Origin: Hypericum androsaemum
Lineage: Eukaryota; Streptophyta; Magnoliopsida; Malpighiales; Hypericaceae
Assembly (NCBI GenBank): GCA_963995505.1
Contig: OZ023187.1
Span: 7,155,176 to 7,219,175, forward strand
Length of the DNA stretch: 64,000 nucleotides
Direction: 5' to 3'
Positions 43,010 to 53,026 of this stretch are shown in pieces (position 1 is the first letter of the stretch; every line of letters starts with the position of its first letter). The notes under the pieces were generated by a model. The model was not told where the DNA came from. It made no database searches and saw only the letters and a list, made by a program, of their open reading frames with translations. A program made the position numbers and the translations under genes.

Positions 43010-43163
43010 GGGCCTGGGCTGGAACTTCTCGAGCCCAATGTAGGTGTTCCGGCAGTCCTGGCAAGAAGGCTCCTCGTTGTTCCCGGACTTGCTGAAGAGC
43101 ACGACGATGTCGTCCAAGGACACCGCGCCGATGTCGTCGTAGAGCTTGTTGCCGGCCTCCTCC
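43010..43163 (-). pseudogene. Captured fragment resembling arabinose-5-phosphate isomerase (SIS domain)
   Basis: The minus strand encodes DIGAVSLDDIVVLFSKSGNN followed by EE. This matches the sugar-isomerase (SIS) motif D-I-G-x-x-S-x-D-D-x-V-x-x-F-S-K-S-G-x-x-E-E of plant arabinose-5-phosphate isomerases. Similarity ends abruptly on both sides (upstream near EEAGNKLYD, downstream at PSCQDCRN). It is therefore a fragment, as expected of a Pack-MULE. Family assignment is from memory of the motif. Confidence 0.5.
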
Positions 43164-43387
43164 GGTTAGAGTGCTATGGTTTTTAATTTGGGTTTTGTTT
43201 GTTGAAGCTGTCTCTGAGGTTGGGAGGGAGTGCGGATGGTTGAATTTCAATCCGGATTCGGGATTAGGGTTTGCCGATGGTGGGTCAAGAATCTTAACGT
43301 CCCGTTCCTTTATTTAATGGACATGGTGGGTTTTGTTTGTTTTATGGTGCGATGGTGGTTTTTGTTTGTTTTATGGGTTTATTTTAT

Positions 43388-44339
43388 GGGAAACGTTCAC
43401 TTTAGTACCTTGTGGTATCGACCAAAATTACTTTAGTACCCTGTGGTAAAAAACCGATCAATCGAGTCATACTTATTCCAATTAACATCAAAAAGGGCAT
43501 CGGGCAGCTGCCCGAACCTACCCGAGCGCTGCCCGGGCCACGTGGCCAGCCACATCACCAATTTTGATGACGTGGCGCCACGTCACCAATTCTCCTCCTC
43601 CTCCGATTTTCCTCCTCCTCCCCTCCTCCTCCTCCTCCTCCTCCGCCTCCTCCTCCTCCGTGTTCCTCCTCCTCCTCCTCCCTGCATCATCCTCCTCCTC
43701 CTCCTCCTCCCCGCGTCCTCCTCCTCCTCCTCCTCCGTGTTCCTCCTCCTCCGCGTCCTCCTCCTCCCCACATCCTCCTCCTCCCCGCGTCCCCCTCCTC
43801 CCCGCGTCCCCCTCCTCCTCCGCATCCTCCTCCTCCTCCTCCTCCTCCTCCGTGTCCTCCTCCTCCGCGTCCCCCTCCTCCTCCCCACGTTGCCCTCCTC
43901 CTCCGAGTCCTCCTCCTCCCCACGCCCCCCTCCTCCTCCGCGTCCTCCTCCTCCCCGCGTCCCCCTCCTCCTCTCCTCCTCCTCCCCGCGTCCCCCTCCT
44001 CCTCTCCTCCTCCTCCCCGCGTCCTCCTCCCCCTCCTCCTCTCCTCCTCCTCCCCGCGTCCTCCTCCTCCTCCTCGTCCTCCCCGCGTCCCCCTCCTCCT
44101 CCTCCTCCCCGCCTCCTCCTCCTCCTCTTGGTGATGTGGCACCACGTCATCAAAATTGGTGACGTGGCTGGCCACGTTGCCCGGGCAGCGCTCGGGTAGG
44201 TTCGGGCAGCTCCGGGCAGCTGCCCGAGGCCCTTTTTGATGTTAATTGGAATAAGTATGACTCGATTAATCGGTTTTTTACCACAGGGTACTAAAGTGAT
44301 TTTGGTCGATACCACAGGGTACGAAAGTAGACTTTTCCC
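43388..44339. mobile_element. Long-TIR Mutator-like element with (TCC)n minisatellite, copy 2 (nested)
   Basis: TSD ttattttat/ttattttaa (8 of 9) at 43379-43387 and 44340-44348. Same inverted repeats as 16682 and 46672, including GGGCAGCTGCCCGA and GACGTGGCGCCACGTC. The (TCC)n core spans about 43590-44130. Lies inside the 42224-44694 element. Polyproline- or polyserine-like frames across it are artefacts. Confidence 0.88.
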
Positions 44340-44727
44340 TTATTTTAATGGAGATTTGTGTTTCAAGGTTGGAGGAGGAGGTGGGTTATGTACCAAGAAG
44401 AAGATGACGGAGGAGGAGGTGGTTTCAAACTTGGGAATAATTTGATAATTTGCAACATTGTCATGTCATCTAGACTTACACAAATTGACTCTCTACGTAG
44501 TACAAAAAATGACGTCGTTTAAGAAGATGTGGCATCTACGTTGATAAACAAGTGGATGCGTAGTTATCCGGGCTGTCCTGGACTGAATTATGTCCGGACA
44601 AAAAAAACCACAGAACTAAAAAAATGCAATTGTAAACTACATGATCTTAATTTGGAAAATATAAAACTATAGGGTACTCAAGTATAATTTTTCTAATATT
44701 CTATTTTGAAAACTTTTAAATCACTAC

Positions 44728-46183
44728 AATAATCAAGATTTTTAAATATGCGGTCCGACGATTCGGTAAAGAAGGCGTATCGAGTTTGCTTGTTAAAATA
44801 CCAACTTAACGAATCGCCCAAAATCTGATCAAATTAGGCAGTTCGTACGGAAAATTGACCCAAAAATTTCGGGTTCATAAGGTTGGAACGAAAAAGTGAT
44901 CGTCTGGTGCTCTGGTCGTTTAACTTTGGGCCAAAATTGAAAATAAAATAACAAGGTTTTCACTTTTTTCCCCTAAGCCCGCCACCAAAACTGAGAAATA
45001 GAGAAGAAGTGAAGAACTTTAATTTTTATTCTCCCCCATTGCGATCTGATTCCCGAGTCCCGCGCAGCCCAACGCCGGTGACCAGTTTCCGGCCTCAGAT
45101 AGCTCCTCTCTCTCTCTCGCATTTTGGTCGATGTTTCTGTGGTTTGTAATTGCTTAGGTACTTGGGTACTTGGGTTCGTATTGACGCCGTGGATCTCAAA
45201 GCTTGACTGTCTCTCTCTCTCTGTGTGGGTTTGCTAGGGTGGAGGCTTCGAGGCCTTTGTTGAGTTGCTTAGAGGTGGGTTCGATGGATTATTACAGGGA
45301 AGGATGAGGATGTTGCTGCTTCCATGAAACATTTGATCCATTAGCATGCAAGGTCTCAGTGAGAAATAGTCTCGGTTAAGAGAAGGAAAATTGAAAATTG
45401 GAAAGAGAAGGTAAAAAAAGAAGAAAAAGAAATGAGTGGTGAGATGAAAGAGATAATGACTTATCTCTTAGGGTGGGGCCCAAGATAATGACTTATCTTT
45501 TCTACTGGGCCCAAGACTTCTGAAACAAGGAAAGTAGGTTGAAAACCTCGGGGTTGGATTGGGTACGGAATGCTACTATTCTGAACCGTTTGGAATGAAG
45601 ATACGCGGAGATTTTTTTTGCAAACGCGCTAAAATACGGAGATCAAAATGAAAAAAGTCACGCACAAACACAGGCCGGATACAAATGCCATTATCACATA
45701 ACTGCGCATGCCAGTATCACATAACTGTGCATGCCAGTATCACGTGACTACACATGACAGTGTGACTTTTTTGAAAAAATGCTAAAATACGGGGGACCAA
45801 AATGAAAAAAATCACGCGTGTCATTATCATCAACGGGGACTTGCCGTTTTCACAAAAATAAATGCCATTATCACATAACTGCACTTGCCATTATCACATA
45901 CTGCGTTTGCCATTATCACATACCTGCGCTTGCCACTGTGGTCTCTCTTCACTCTAAACCGTTCGAAATCAATTCTTTCACTCCGTACCCAATTCAAAGC
46001 CTGAAAACCTCAACTTTTTGGTATGAAGAATGAACGCGTCCTGGTTGGAATATATAAATGATATACATTTTTTAATATAAAAAGTACCAGTCTGATTGGT
46101 GTTCCAACTGATCGGACTAGTCCGACTGGGACCTAAAGACAAGAACAAGTCACACTCCGGGTCGGATCGTTTTTGAAAACCAT
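44728..46183. mobile_element. Possible hAT-like element enclosing the 45550 MITE
   Basis: The ends are related to the 28283 hAT MITE (CAAGATTTTTAAATATGCGG left; GGTTTTCAAAAACGATCC in reverse complement right), and the GTACCAGTCTGATTGG block is shared with 28675. The TSD is not clean. Between about 45000 and 45340 lies GC-richer, gene-like sequence of unknown origin. Confidence 0.5.
45550..46002. mobile_element. Mutator-like MITE (453 bp), GTTATGTGATACTGG family
   Basis: Perfect 9-bp TSD gaaaacctc at 45541-45549 and 46003-46011. Ends GGGGTTGGATTGGGTACGG and, in reverse complement, AGGCTTTGAATTGGGTACGG. Inner tandem words TGCCATTATCACATAACTGC. Same family as 31037-31440, in opposite orientation. 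Confidence 0.85.
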
Positions 46184-46671
46184 AATATAATCAATCGTCT
46201 CAAATAAAATCTTTACCAGGATTATAACGATAATCGAAGCCAAGGTGTCATAAGACCTCCACAAGGAGTCCCAAGGAACCAGAGGTGAGGGTTATCAAAC
46301 GTCAAATTCACTGACAAGATTTTTTTTTTAAACTTCACTAACACGATTTTAAAAATTTGAGAATGAAGTAGCGTGAGACAATAAAAGAATTTTCTACCAA
46401 ATTGGTAGAGTCGGTGAACTAAATGAGAATATATGGGGAAAACATCAAGCAACAAAGAATTATTGAGAAAGCGCTTTTGAGTCTTCCTTAGAGATTTGAT
46501 TTAGTAGTGTTAAATAGACGAAAGATCTGTCATGTTTGACTCAAACTAAAAGGAGATAAAGAAAAATCACCTTCTGGATTGTGCAAAAAGAGAGGAATAG
46601 AGAAGAAGACTCTGGCACAAAGCAAAGCCACAATGTTACAACTCCAAAAGTTTTTTCGTATAAAAAAATAT

Positions 46672-47429
46672 GGAAAAAGTTCACTTTAGTACCCTGTGGT
46701 ATCGACCAAAATCACTTTAGTACCCTGTGGTAAAAAATTGATCAATCGAGTCATACTTATTCCAATTAACATCAAAAAGGGCCTCGGGCAGCTGCCCGGA
46801 GCTGCCCGAACCTACCCGAGCGCTGCCCGGGCCACGTGGCCAGCCACGTCACCAATTTTGATGATGTGGTGCCACGTCACCAATTCTCCTCCTCCTCCTC
46901 CGATTTTCCTCCTCCTCCCCTCCTCCTCCTACTCCTCCTCCGCCTCCTCCTCCTCCGCGTTCCTCCTCCTCCTCCTCCTCCTCCTCCTCCCCGCGTCCTC
47001 CTCCTCCTCCTCCGCGTCCTCCTCCTCCCCGCGTCCTCCTCCTCCTCTGCGTCCTCCTCCTCCCCGCGTCCCCCTCCTCCCCCGCGTCCCCCTCCTCCTC
47101 CCCGCGTCCCCCTCCTCCTCTCCTCCTCCTCCCCGCGTCCTCCTCCCCCTCCTCCTCTCCTCCTCCTCCCCGCGTCCTCCTCCTCCTCCTCCTCCTCCCC
47201 GCCTCCTCCTCCTCCTTTTGGTGACGTGGTGCCACGTCATCAAAATTGGTGACGTGGCTGGCCACGTGGCCCGGGCAGCGCTCGGGTAGGTTCGGGCAGC
47301 TCCGGGCAGCTGCCCGAGGCCCTTTTTGATGTTAATTGGAATAAGTATGACTCGATTGATCGGTTTTTTACCACAGGGTACTAAAGTGATTTTGGTCGAT
47401 ACCACAGAGTACGAAAGTAGACTTTTCCC
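46672..47429. mobile_element. Long-TIR Mutator-like element with (TCC)n minisatellite, copy 3
   Basis: Perfect 9-bp TSD aaaaaatat at 46663-46671 and 47430-47438. The inverted repeats are nearly identical to those of copy 2. The (TCC)n core is shortest here (about 46885-47215). Confidence 0.9.
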
Positions 47430-47519
47430 AAAAAATATTGCAGATTGAAGAAAAATCAAGAGAATAAATTTTCTAAAAACTGATGTTCCTGACAGTAAAA
47501 AAGAAACGGAAGTCATGCT

Positions 47520-47745
47520 CGCAACTATAGATGTAGCTATGCTAATAAGAATGACATGGTTAATGGACACTGGATGCACTTAGCACTAACCACATGGCGA
47601 ATAATCCCAATTATTTAATGATTTGGATGCCTCAAAGAACGCAACACCGAAACTTGAAAATGGAGGAATTAGTCAAGCTATTGGAAAAGGCACGGTTGCC
47701 ATGGAGACGAATAAAGGTGAACTTGTTATAAGCAATATTATATAG
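47520..47745 (+). pseudogene. Copia protease remnant
   Basis: Encodes WLMDTGCT (47551-47574), the Copia aspartic-protease active-site context, then NNPNYL and, after frame slips, KGTVAMETNKGEL-type sequence. Adjoins Mutator-like copy 3. No other domain of this element was found. Confidence 0.55.
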
Positions 47746-47812
47746 AGCCCCCTTAATCAGATAGCGATAAAGTCAAACAAATACACCGAGGGAAGCTATT
47801 TTGCTCGGAACA

Positions 47813-48054
47813 TGCAAAGAAAACAGACAACAGACAACAAGGGCTAAATCAAGGCAAGCCATGTTTGGGAAACTACCATATTTTGGACAAACATATAGCA
47901 ATTTCCATTTCATGTCTTCATAACCAGCATCAAGAAATTTAAGAAAAAGGGTCACCCGAATGACAAAAAACTACCAGACACCAAGTACAACTTCTTAAAT
48001 TAGCATCCAATGAGGTGCATTCTACCAACCAAATCACAAATTCATATGAACAAC
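47813..48054. other. GSTU 3' flank segment
   Basis: Homologous to the region downstream of unit 5 (33195-33430): GACAACAAGGGCTAAA, AAAAGGGTCAC, CTACCAGACACCAAGT. The homology resumes at 50178-50235 after the LTR element. It shows that this DNA is the downstream flank of unit 6. Confidence 0.7.
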
Positions 48055-48353
48055 TAATGAACATAAATAATGATATTATTTGTAGTCATTATTAGTCATT
48101 ATCTATAGTTTTAAGATTATTATTATCTATAGTTTTAGGATTATTATTAAAATTTGTTTTGTTTCTTTATAAATATGACCTATTGTCTATTGTTTTAGGG
48201 AGTTGAATTGATTACAAAATTTAGGATTTCCCTGCTTGTTTGGTCTTTCCGATTGTTCTTTTGTGAGTCTACGGAACAAGTCACTATCATTCTTGTTTAT
48301 ACACTCTCTGCTGCATCAGTTGGTATCAGTGACCAGCCGTACGCTCCTGTAAG

Positions 48354-48743
48354 ATGCTGCCGAAATGGGACACACAAAAGGAGGCGGCCAGCCGCGATCA
48401 CCTTGAGCACCGCATGGATGCTATGGAAGAACAAATGAACAAAGTACTAACCTTGCTTCGTTCGCTAGGTACCACGGCAATAGGTACCGTCCCGCACCAC
48501 CCCAACGTTGCACCACCACCTGTCGTCGAGCACATGGAGTCGGATGACGAGGTTACCGTGGATAACATCTGGGCACCGCTTGCACAAATTGATCAGATTT
48601 CTTCCGACGATGAAGTTGCTGATTACTTACTTGGTCCACCAATTTATGACTCCAACCCTGATGAGGAGGACGAGGTTAAGGAAGTTGTTGCTCGTGAGTT
48701 ACTGGATGTGCCTTTACCTCAAGTTGTCCAGGATTATGAGTAG
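48354..48743 (+). CDS. Short gag-like frame of the non-autonomous LTR element (truncated by MITE)
   Basis: 129 codons from ATG at 48354: a basic start, a coiled-coil-like stretch (EHRMDAMEEQMNKVLTLLRS), then a very acidic region. It resembles the N-terminal part of plant Gypsy gag but has no capsid core or zinc knuckle. The hAT MITE starts three bases before the stop and supplies it. With the MITE removed, the frame would continue 26 codons from 49618 to a TAG at 49696. Function unknown. Confidence 0.5.
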   Translation: MLPKWDTQKEAASRDHLEHRMDAMEEQMNKVLTLLRSLGTTAIGTVPHHPNVAPPPVVEHMESDDEVTVDNIWAPLAQIDQISSDDEVADYLLGPPIYDSNPDEEDEVKEVVARELLDVPLPQVVQDYE

Positions 48744-49609
48744 GGGTGAGGATAAATCGGTCTCATGGTTTTTTCCCACCTTTTGAGACCGACACCGATC
48801 GGCAGAATTTTCACAAAGTTCCGCCGACGGTGTCACTATGTTGAGCAACACCGACGGTGACACGGTGTGTCGGTGAAATACAAAAACTGTCGGGCTGGCG
48901 GTGTAACAAAAGTTGTCCCAAAATCTGACTTTGGCCCAAAAATTGCAGTGCCTTCCAAACCATGTCCAAAAAACAAAACTATCACAGAGCCTTCCAAAAC
49001 GATTTTCCAACAAGCAACACTTAATCATAGAGCCTTCCAAAACGATTTCCAATAAACACGACCCTAGGCTGGGCGAGGAAGATCTTTTTGAAATCCGTGG
49101 CGACGGTCTGGAGCTGGACCCCCGAGCCTCCGGTCCCTCCCGATTGCGAAGCAATTCTTCCCCATCATGAATCAATTCGAGGCGTGGAAAAGGGAAGTTG
49201 TCAGGGTTTGGAAGAGCACTCACCGACATACCAAAAAAAAATTGGAAGTTCTGTTTTGGTCTCTCTCTCTCTCTCTCTTTCACGAGGAGGAAGACGAGAG
49301 AAATGGAGAGAGAGGTTTTGGCTTGGAACTTACTCTAGGTTGAGTGCGAGGGTTCATTTGAAATATGAAACGGCGGAGGTTACAAGGCTTGAACTGAGTA
49401 TATATATTTTAAGAAAACGTAGTGTTTTCCTCGGTTTATCGGTGTAGCGGGTTAGAAAAAATCTGAGCCCAACCCAACAGCGAAAACTTCGGTTTAAGGT
49501 ACATCCTAACCCACAACACCGTTTTATCACTCGGGTTGTATTTTTTACTGCCTTCGGGTTGGTCGGTTTATCGGTGACTCGGTTTTCTTCGGTTTGATAC
49601 TCAGCCCTA
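48741..49609. mobile_element. hAT MITE nested in the LTR element (869 bp)
   Basis: Perfect 8-bp TSD attatgag at 48733-48740 and 49610-49617. Inverted ends TAGGGGTGAG and TAGGGCTGAG. The interior repeats CGGTTTATCGGTG-like words and has a (CT)n tract near 49261. No transposase. Confidence 0.9.
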
Positions 49610-50235
49610 ATTATGAGGTCGAGTATGTCGAGCATATTGACTTTCTCGGAGTTAATAAGTTCGCATATGTTGAGAGTTTTTCATTGTTGAACCTGTAGAA
49701 CAATCTCAAGGATGATGAAAGATATCTCCGAAACAATGAGTTTGTGGTCATTCACGTGAATATTTATGGTTCCAAGATTTTTAAATATTTGTTTTGTTAG
49801 GATAGAAGATACCAGGTGTCAACACGTGGTTCAAAGGTGTTCAAGAGTGCACGTAGGGAGATCTTAAATTGGCCGATGACACCAAATTCGAGGATGAATT
49901 TCTGCAACCGGGAGAGAATGATGAAGATAAAGAATGATATTAGTTGTAGTCATTATCTATAGTTTTAGGATTATTATTATGTATAAATTTAGGATTATTA
50001 TTAAGGTTTGTTTTGTTTCTATATAAATAGAACCTATTGTCTATTATTTTAGGGAGTTGAATTGATTATAAAATTTAAGGTTTTCCTACTTGTTTTGTCT
50101 TTCCAATTGTTCTTTTGCGAGTCTACGGAACAAGTCACTATCGTTCTTGTCTATACGGTCTCTGCTGCATCAACAACCTAAAAACATACCCATAAAAGCA
50201 CATTTTAAGTGCCAACCATCCAAAGGAAAGATGCA

Positions 50236-51480
50236 AGGTGATGAGTGTCCAAAACACTCATTATACCACATCTCGGATAGTCCTTTTAAATTTGCTTTGA
50301 ATTTGTTTGTTCTGGATTCTTGAGTCATTTTGTCCATTTTAGGCTTGTCACCTTGAATGGACATATTAGTTATGTATTTTGTGTTTTTGGAGGTTTCTGG
50401 AGGTTAGGAGGGCATTTGGAGCGCATGAGGAGCAAAGAAGATAGAGGAAAGGAAGCCAGGCCAACCACGCACCTGCCATCAGTAGGATTCATTGTCGCTC
50501 GAAAACCTCACCTGGGGAAAATGAATGTTGACGAGCAAAAACAAAGTTAAAGGAAAAGGAGAAATGAGCAGCACCGGCCGCCGACAGCCTACTGTCGGGT
50601 GTAAAAATTTTTGGGGAAAGCTTTCAAACCTATCTTCAGGGCAACTGCCTGCTACCTACTATCTTAACCTGGATTTAATGATAGCAACCTCGATGGCTGC
50701 TGCATGAAAGAAAATCTTCCGTGCGAAAGCACTGATGTTCGGGTCCTCGATCTTTTTACTGGCGATTCTGTAAAGGCAAGCTTGGTTCTATTTGTTGGCT
50801 GCTAGGCGACACCCTTTTACCCGGGTGAAAGAGAACATGATTTTGAACTATGGATTGTAACCTAAACTCCATGCATTTTGGTCTTTTTGTTTTGGACCTT
50901 GGGGAACCCCTTGAGGACACTTTAGAATTAGCTTTTGACACTCTAAACCTAGGGTTTTAGAGGAGGAGTCTAAGGGAAGCTCATTCTCCCTTTCTAAGGT
51001 GGAGGCTATGAGGGAGAGGAAGAGGAGGAGCAAGGGAGCCTCAACATACTGAGAACTTTTTATTCCTATCTATATCTTTTTATGCTTGTGACATTTATTG
51101 TCTCCTTATCGTATTTAATGTTTCATTAACGGGGGTAGTGAGCAGTTCATTTTCAGATTGAGTGTTCTAAGTGCACATAACTAGCTAGGTATTGAATGAG
51201 CTTTTATCTCTAGAGCACGTACTAGTTGGTAGTCCTAATGCTTTTTGTTTAATGATCATAGATTAGGGTTAATGGTGAGAGTGTTAATTCTTGATTTATG
51301 AACTTGCTAATAGATCTAGTAAAAACTCGAAGAATAAGAGTGAACGGGGACCATGGAAAGAGCCAACTAATGGACTCTTGAAGAACGAGATTGAAAAGAG
51401 GGAAGTTAGTTGTCATTAGGGTGATACTTAATAATTTGGGTTAGGAGTTAGTGTAATCGACTCGGTGATTTGATCGCTAG
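50236..51480. mobile_element. LTR-like insertion in the 3' flank of unit 6
   Basis: Interrupts GSTU flank homology (50178-50235, resuming about 51510). Begins TGATGAGTGTCCAAAACACTCA with an inverted GAGTGT/ACACTC pair and has the texture of a large Gypsy solo LTR. The right boundary and TSD were not resolved. Confidence 0.45.
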
Positions 51481-51933
51481 GGTTGACAACTAGATGACCA
51501 GTCATCAATGGGTTGGTTGCCAAACCCTAAAACGATTTTGGTGGTGTGAAAAATGAGAATAAAGTATTCACCAATTTAGAAATACCTGGACTGTCATGTT
51601 CCCAATAAAACCCAAGAGATATCTAGTTGGAAGGGTTGCACGCCCACTTCTCCATATATCTTAGTCTTTAGATTTCAATTGCTATTTTATATTTTCGTAC
51701 TAATCATCCAAAACAACAACAAAAAATGTCGTAGACTAGCTAGTGGATCGAATAGCTGGTCTATATACAACTTCATGTGGGTAGGACAATCTTACTTATT
51801 TTTTATTGCAAAGTAGACCAAAAATTACAGTACTTGTAAACATTGAACACAGACAGGTAGGTTTAGCTTCCCCCTGCTCACTCCAGTCCTAACTTCTTGT
51901 TGAGCTCCTGAACGACGCCGTATACTTTCTTTG

Positions 51934-52736
51934 TAATATGAACCTCGGCAGGAGATTCACAACGGACCGTGCTACTTTGGATGGAACAGACCGCAACCCA
52001 CGAACTCGAGCCTTGCAAGAACCTTGGTTTGGAAGAACCGCAACCCGAGCAATGGAATTTCGTGAACCTTTGGTCCAAGTCGAATCACGCCACAAACGAT
52101 GATGGAGGAATCGTTTGATAAGTGAAAGATTCGCTCAAGCTAAGCAATCCAGCAATTAGCAAGAATACGCAAGGAGTATCTAACTCACAAAATTATCAAT
52201 CTCAAAAGTTGTGTACGTTTTATTGCTAGGAGACCTCCTTATATAGGCTCCAAAGTACCAAAGTATTCCTAAACAAGCTAACTCCTTAAAAGGAGTTCAA
52301 AGGCTGGCCAAAACTCTCTTTCCTAATCTAAGGAGATTCTGGCCGAATTTATTCAACTAAATAAGGAATAATATAAGAAAATAATATCTAATAGAATAAC
52401 TAATAGCTGCACGTCCAAAACAAGTAGATGCACAGACTAAATAGGCTGATTCTTCTTGATTCTCCATGTGCGCATGCATCTAGAAGCTTACGTGCATGTC
52501 AAGCTTCCAAAATAGCCTCTATCACGTGCATGGGCTTTGCATGGGCCTCATGCACGTCCTTGCACTTGTACGCACCATCTTGAGCCCAGACTTCTTACAT
52601 TAATCCATTAAATTCGGCCTGAAACTTTTTGGCTCTTGCTCGTGTCACCGGTCCAATTGGTACGTGCACTTGCCGTGAGTCTTGTGGCTTGAATGTAGGT
52701 GTGTTCGTAGGTGTGTTCGTAGGTGTGCTCACATCA
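51934..52736 (-). repeat. Gypsy 3' LTR
   Basis: 803 bp with TATATAAGG on the minus strand near 52235-52245. Differs from the 5' LTR at about 8 sites. One difference (base 52597, a in place of g) turns a CAA codon of the integrase tail into TAA. Confidence 0.92.
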
Positions 52737-53026
52737 TTCCCCTCCTCTTGAAAAGGATTTGTCCTCAAATCTTCACCTACATCAAACGGACTCAAATCAG
52801 TAACATTGAAAGAAGCACTAACATTATACTCACCTGGCAGGTCAAGCTTGTAGGCATTGTCATTGATGCGTTCAAGCACTTGAAATAGACCATCTCCCCG
52901 TGGTAGCAACTTTGAACGCCGTTGCGCGGGAAAGCGTTCCTTTCGCATGTGCACCCAGACCCAATCTCCAGGCTCAAAGACAACCTTGTGCCGTCCTTTG
53001 TTTGCTTGTCTCGCGTAGTGCTCCGT
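52595..53026 (-). pseudogene. Gypsy integrase C-terminal tail beyond the nonsense codon
   Basis: In frame with pol after the TGA: GDWVWVHMRKERFPAQRRSK, then GPFQV-type GPY/F domain (here DGLFQVLERIND) and NVTDLSPFD. The frame crosses the LTR border at 52736 and encodes VPIGPVTRARAKKF inside the LTR before a TAA. A tail coded by the LTR and ending in such a motif is known for CRM chromoviruses. Confidence 0.75.

Larger units (their letters stand above)
42224..44694. mobile_element. Pack-MULE-like element carrying gene fragment, with nested element
   Basis: Perfect 9-bp TSD aatattcta at 42215-42223 and 44695-44703. The inverted repeats extend beyond 100 bp (GGGAAAAGTACACTTCAGTA left; right end in reverse complement AGAAAAATTATACTTGAGTA) and include AACGACGTCGTTT in both arms. 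It carries GC-rich, gene-like DNA at 42640-43330 and a nested (TCC)n element at 43388-44339. No transposase is present. Confidence 0.85.
48055..50172 (+). mobile_element. Non-autonomous LTR retrotransposon (2.1 kb)
   Basis: LTRs 48055-48318 (264 bp) and 49919-50172 (254 bp), both ending CTGCTGCATCA. Perfect 5-bp TSD acaac at 48050-48054 and 50173-50177. Primer-binding site TTGGTATCAGTGACC at 48320, a variant of the initiator-Met complement. The purine tract GGGAGAGAA precedes the right LTR. No reverse transcriptase. The tail GENDED and TGATGAAGAT LTR start recall chromovirus ends. A hAT MITE is nested inside. Confidence 0.88.

Noticed and set aside
47813..50235. Another GST gene, suggested by flank homology
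   Set aside because: Only 3' flank sequence is present; no exon was found, and the DNA is explained as the downstream region of unit 6.
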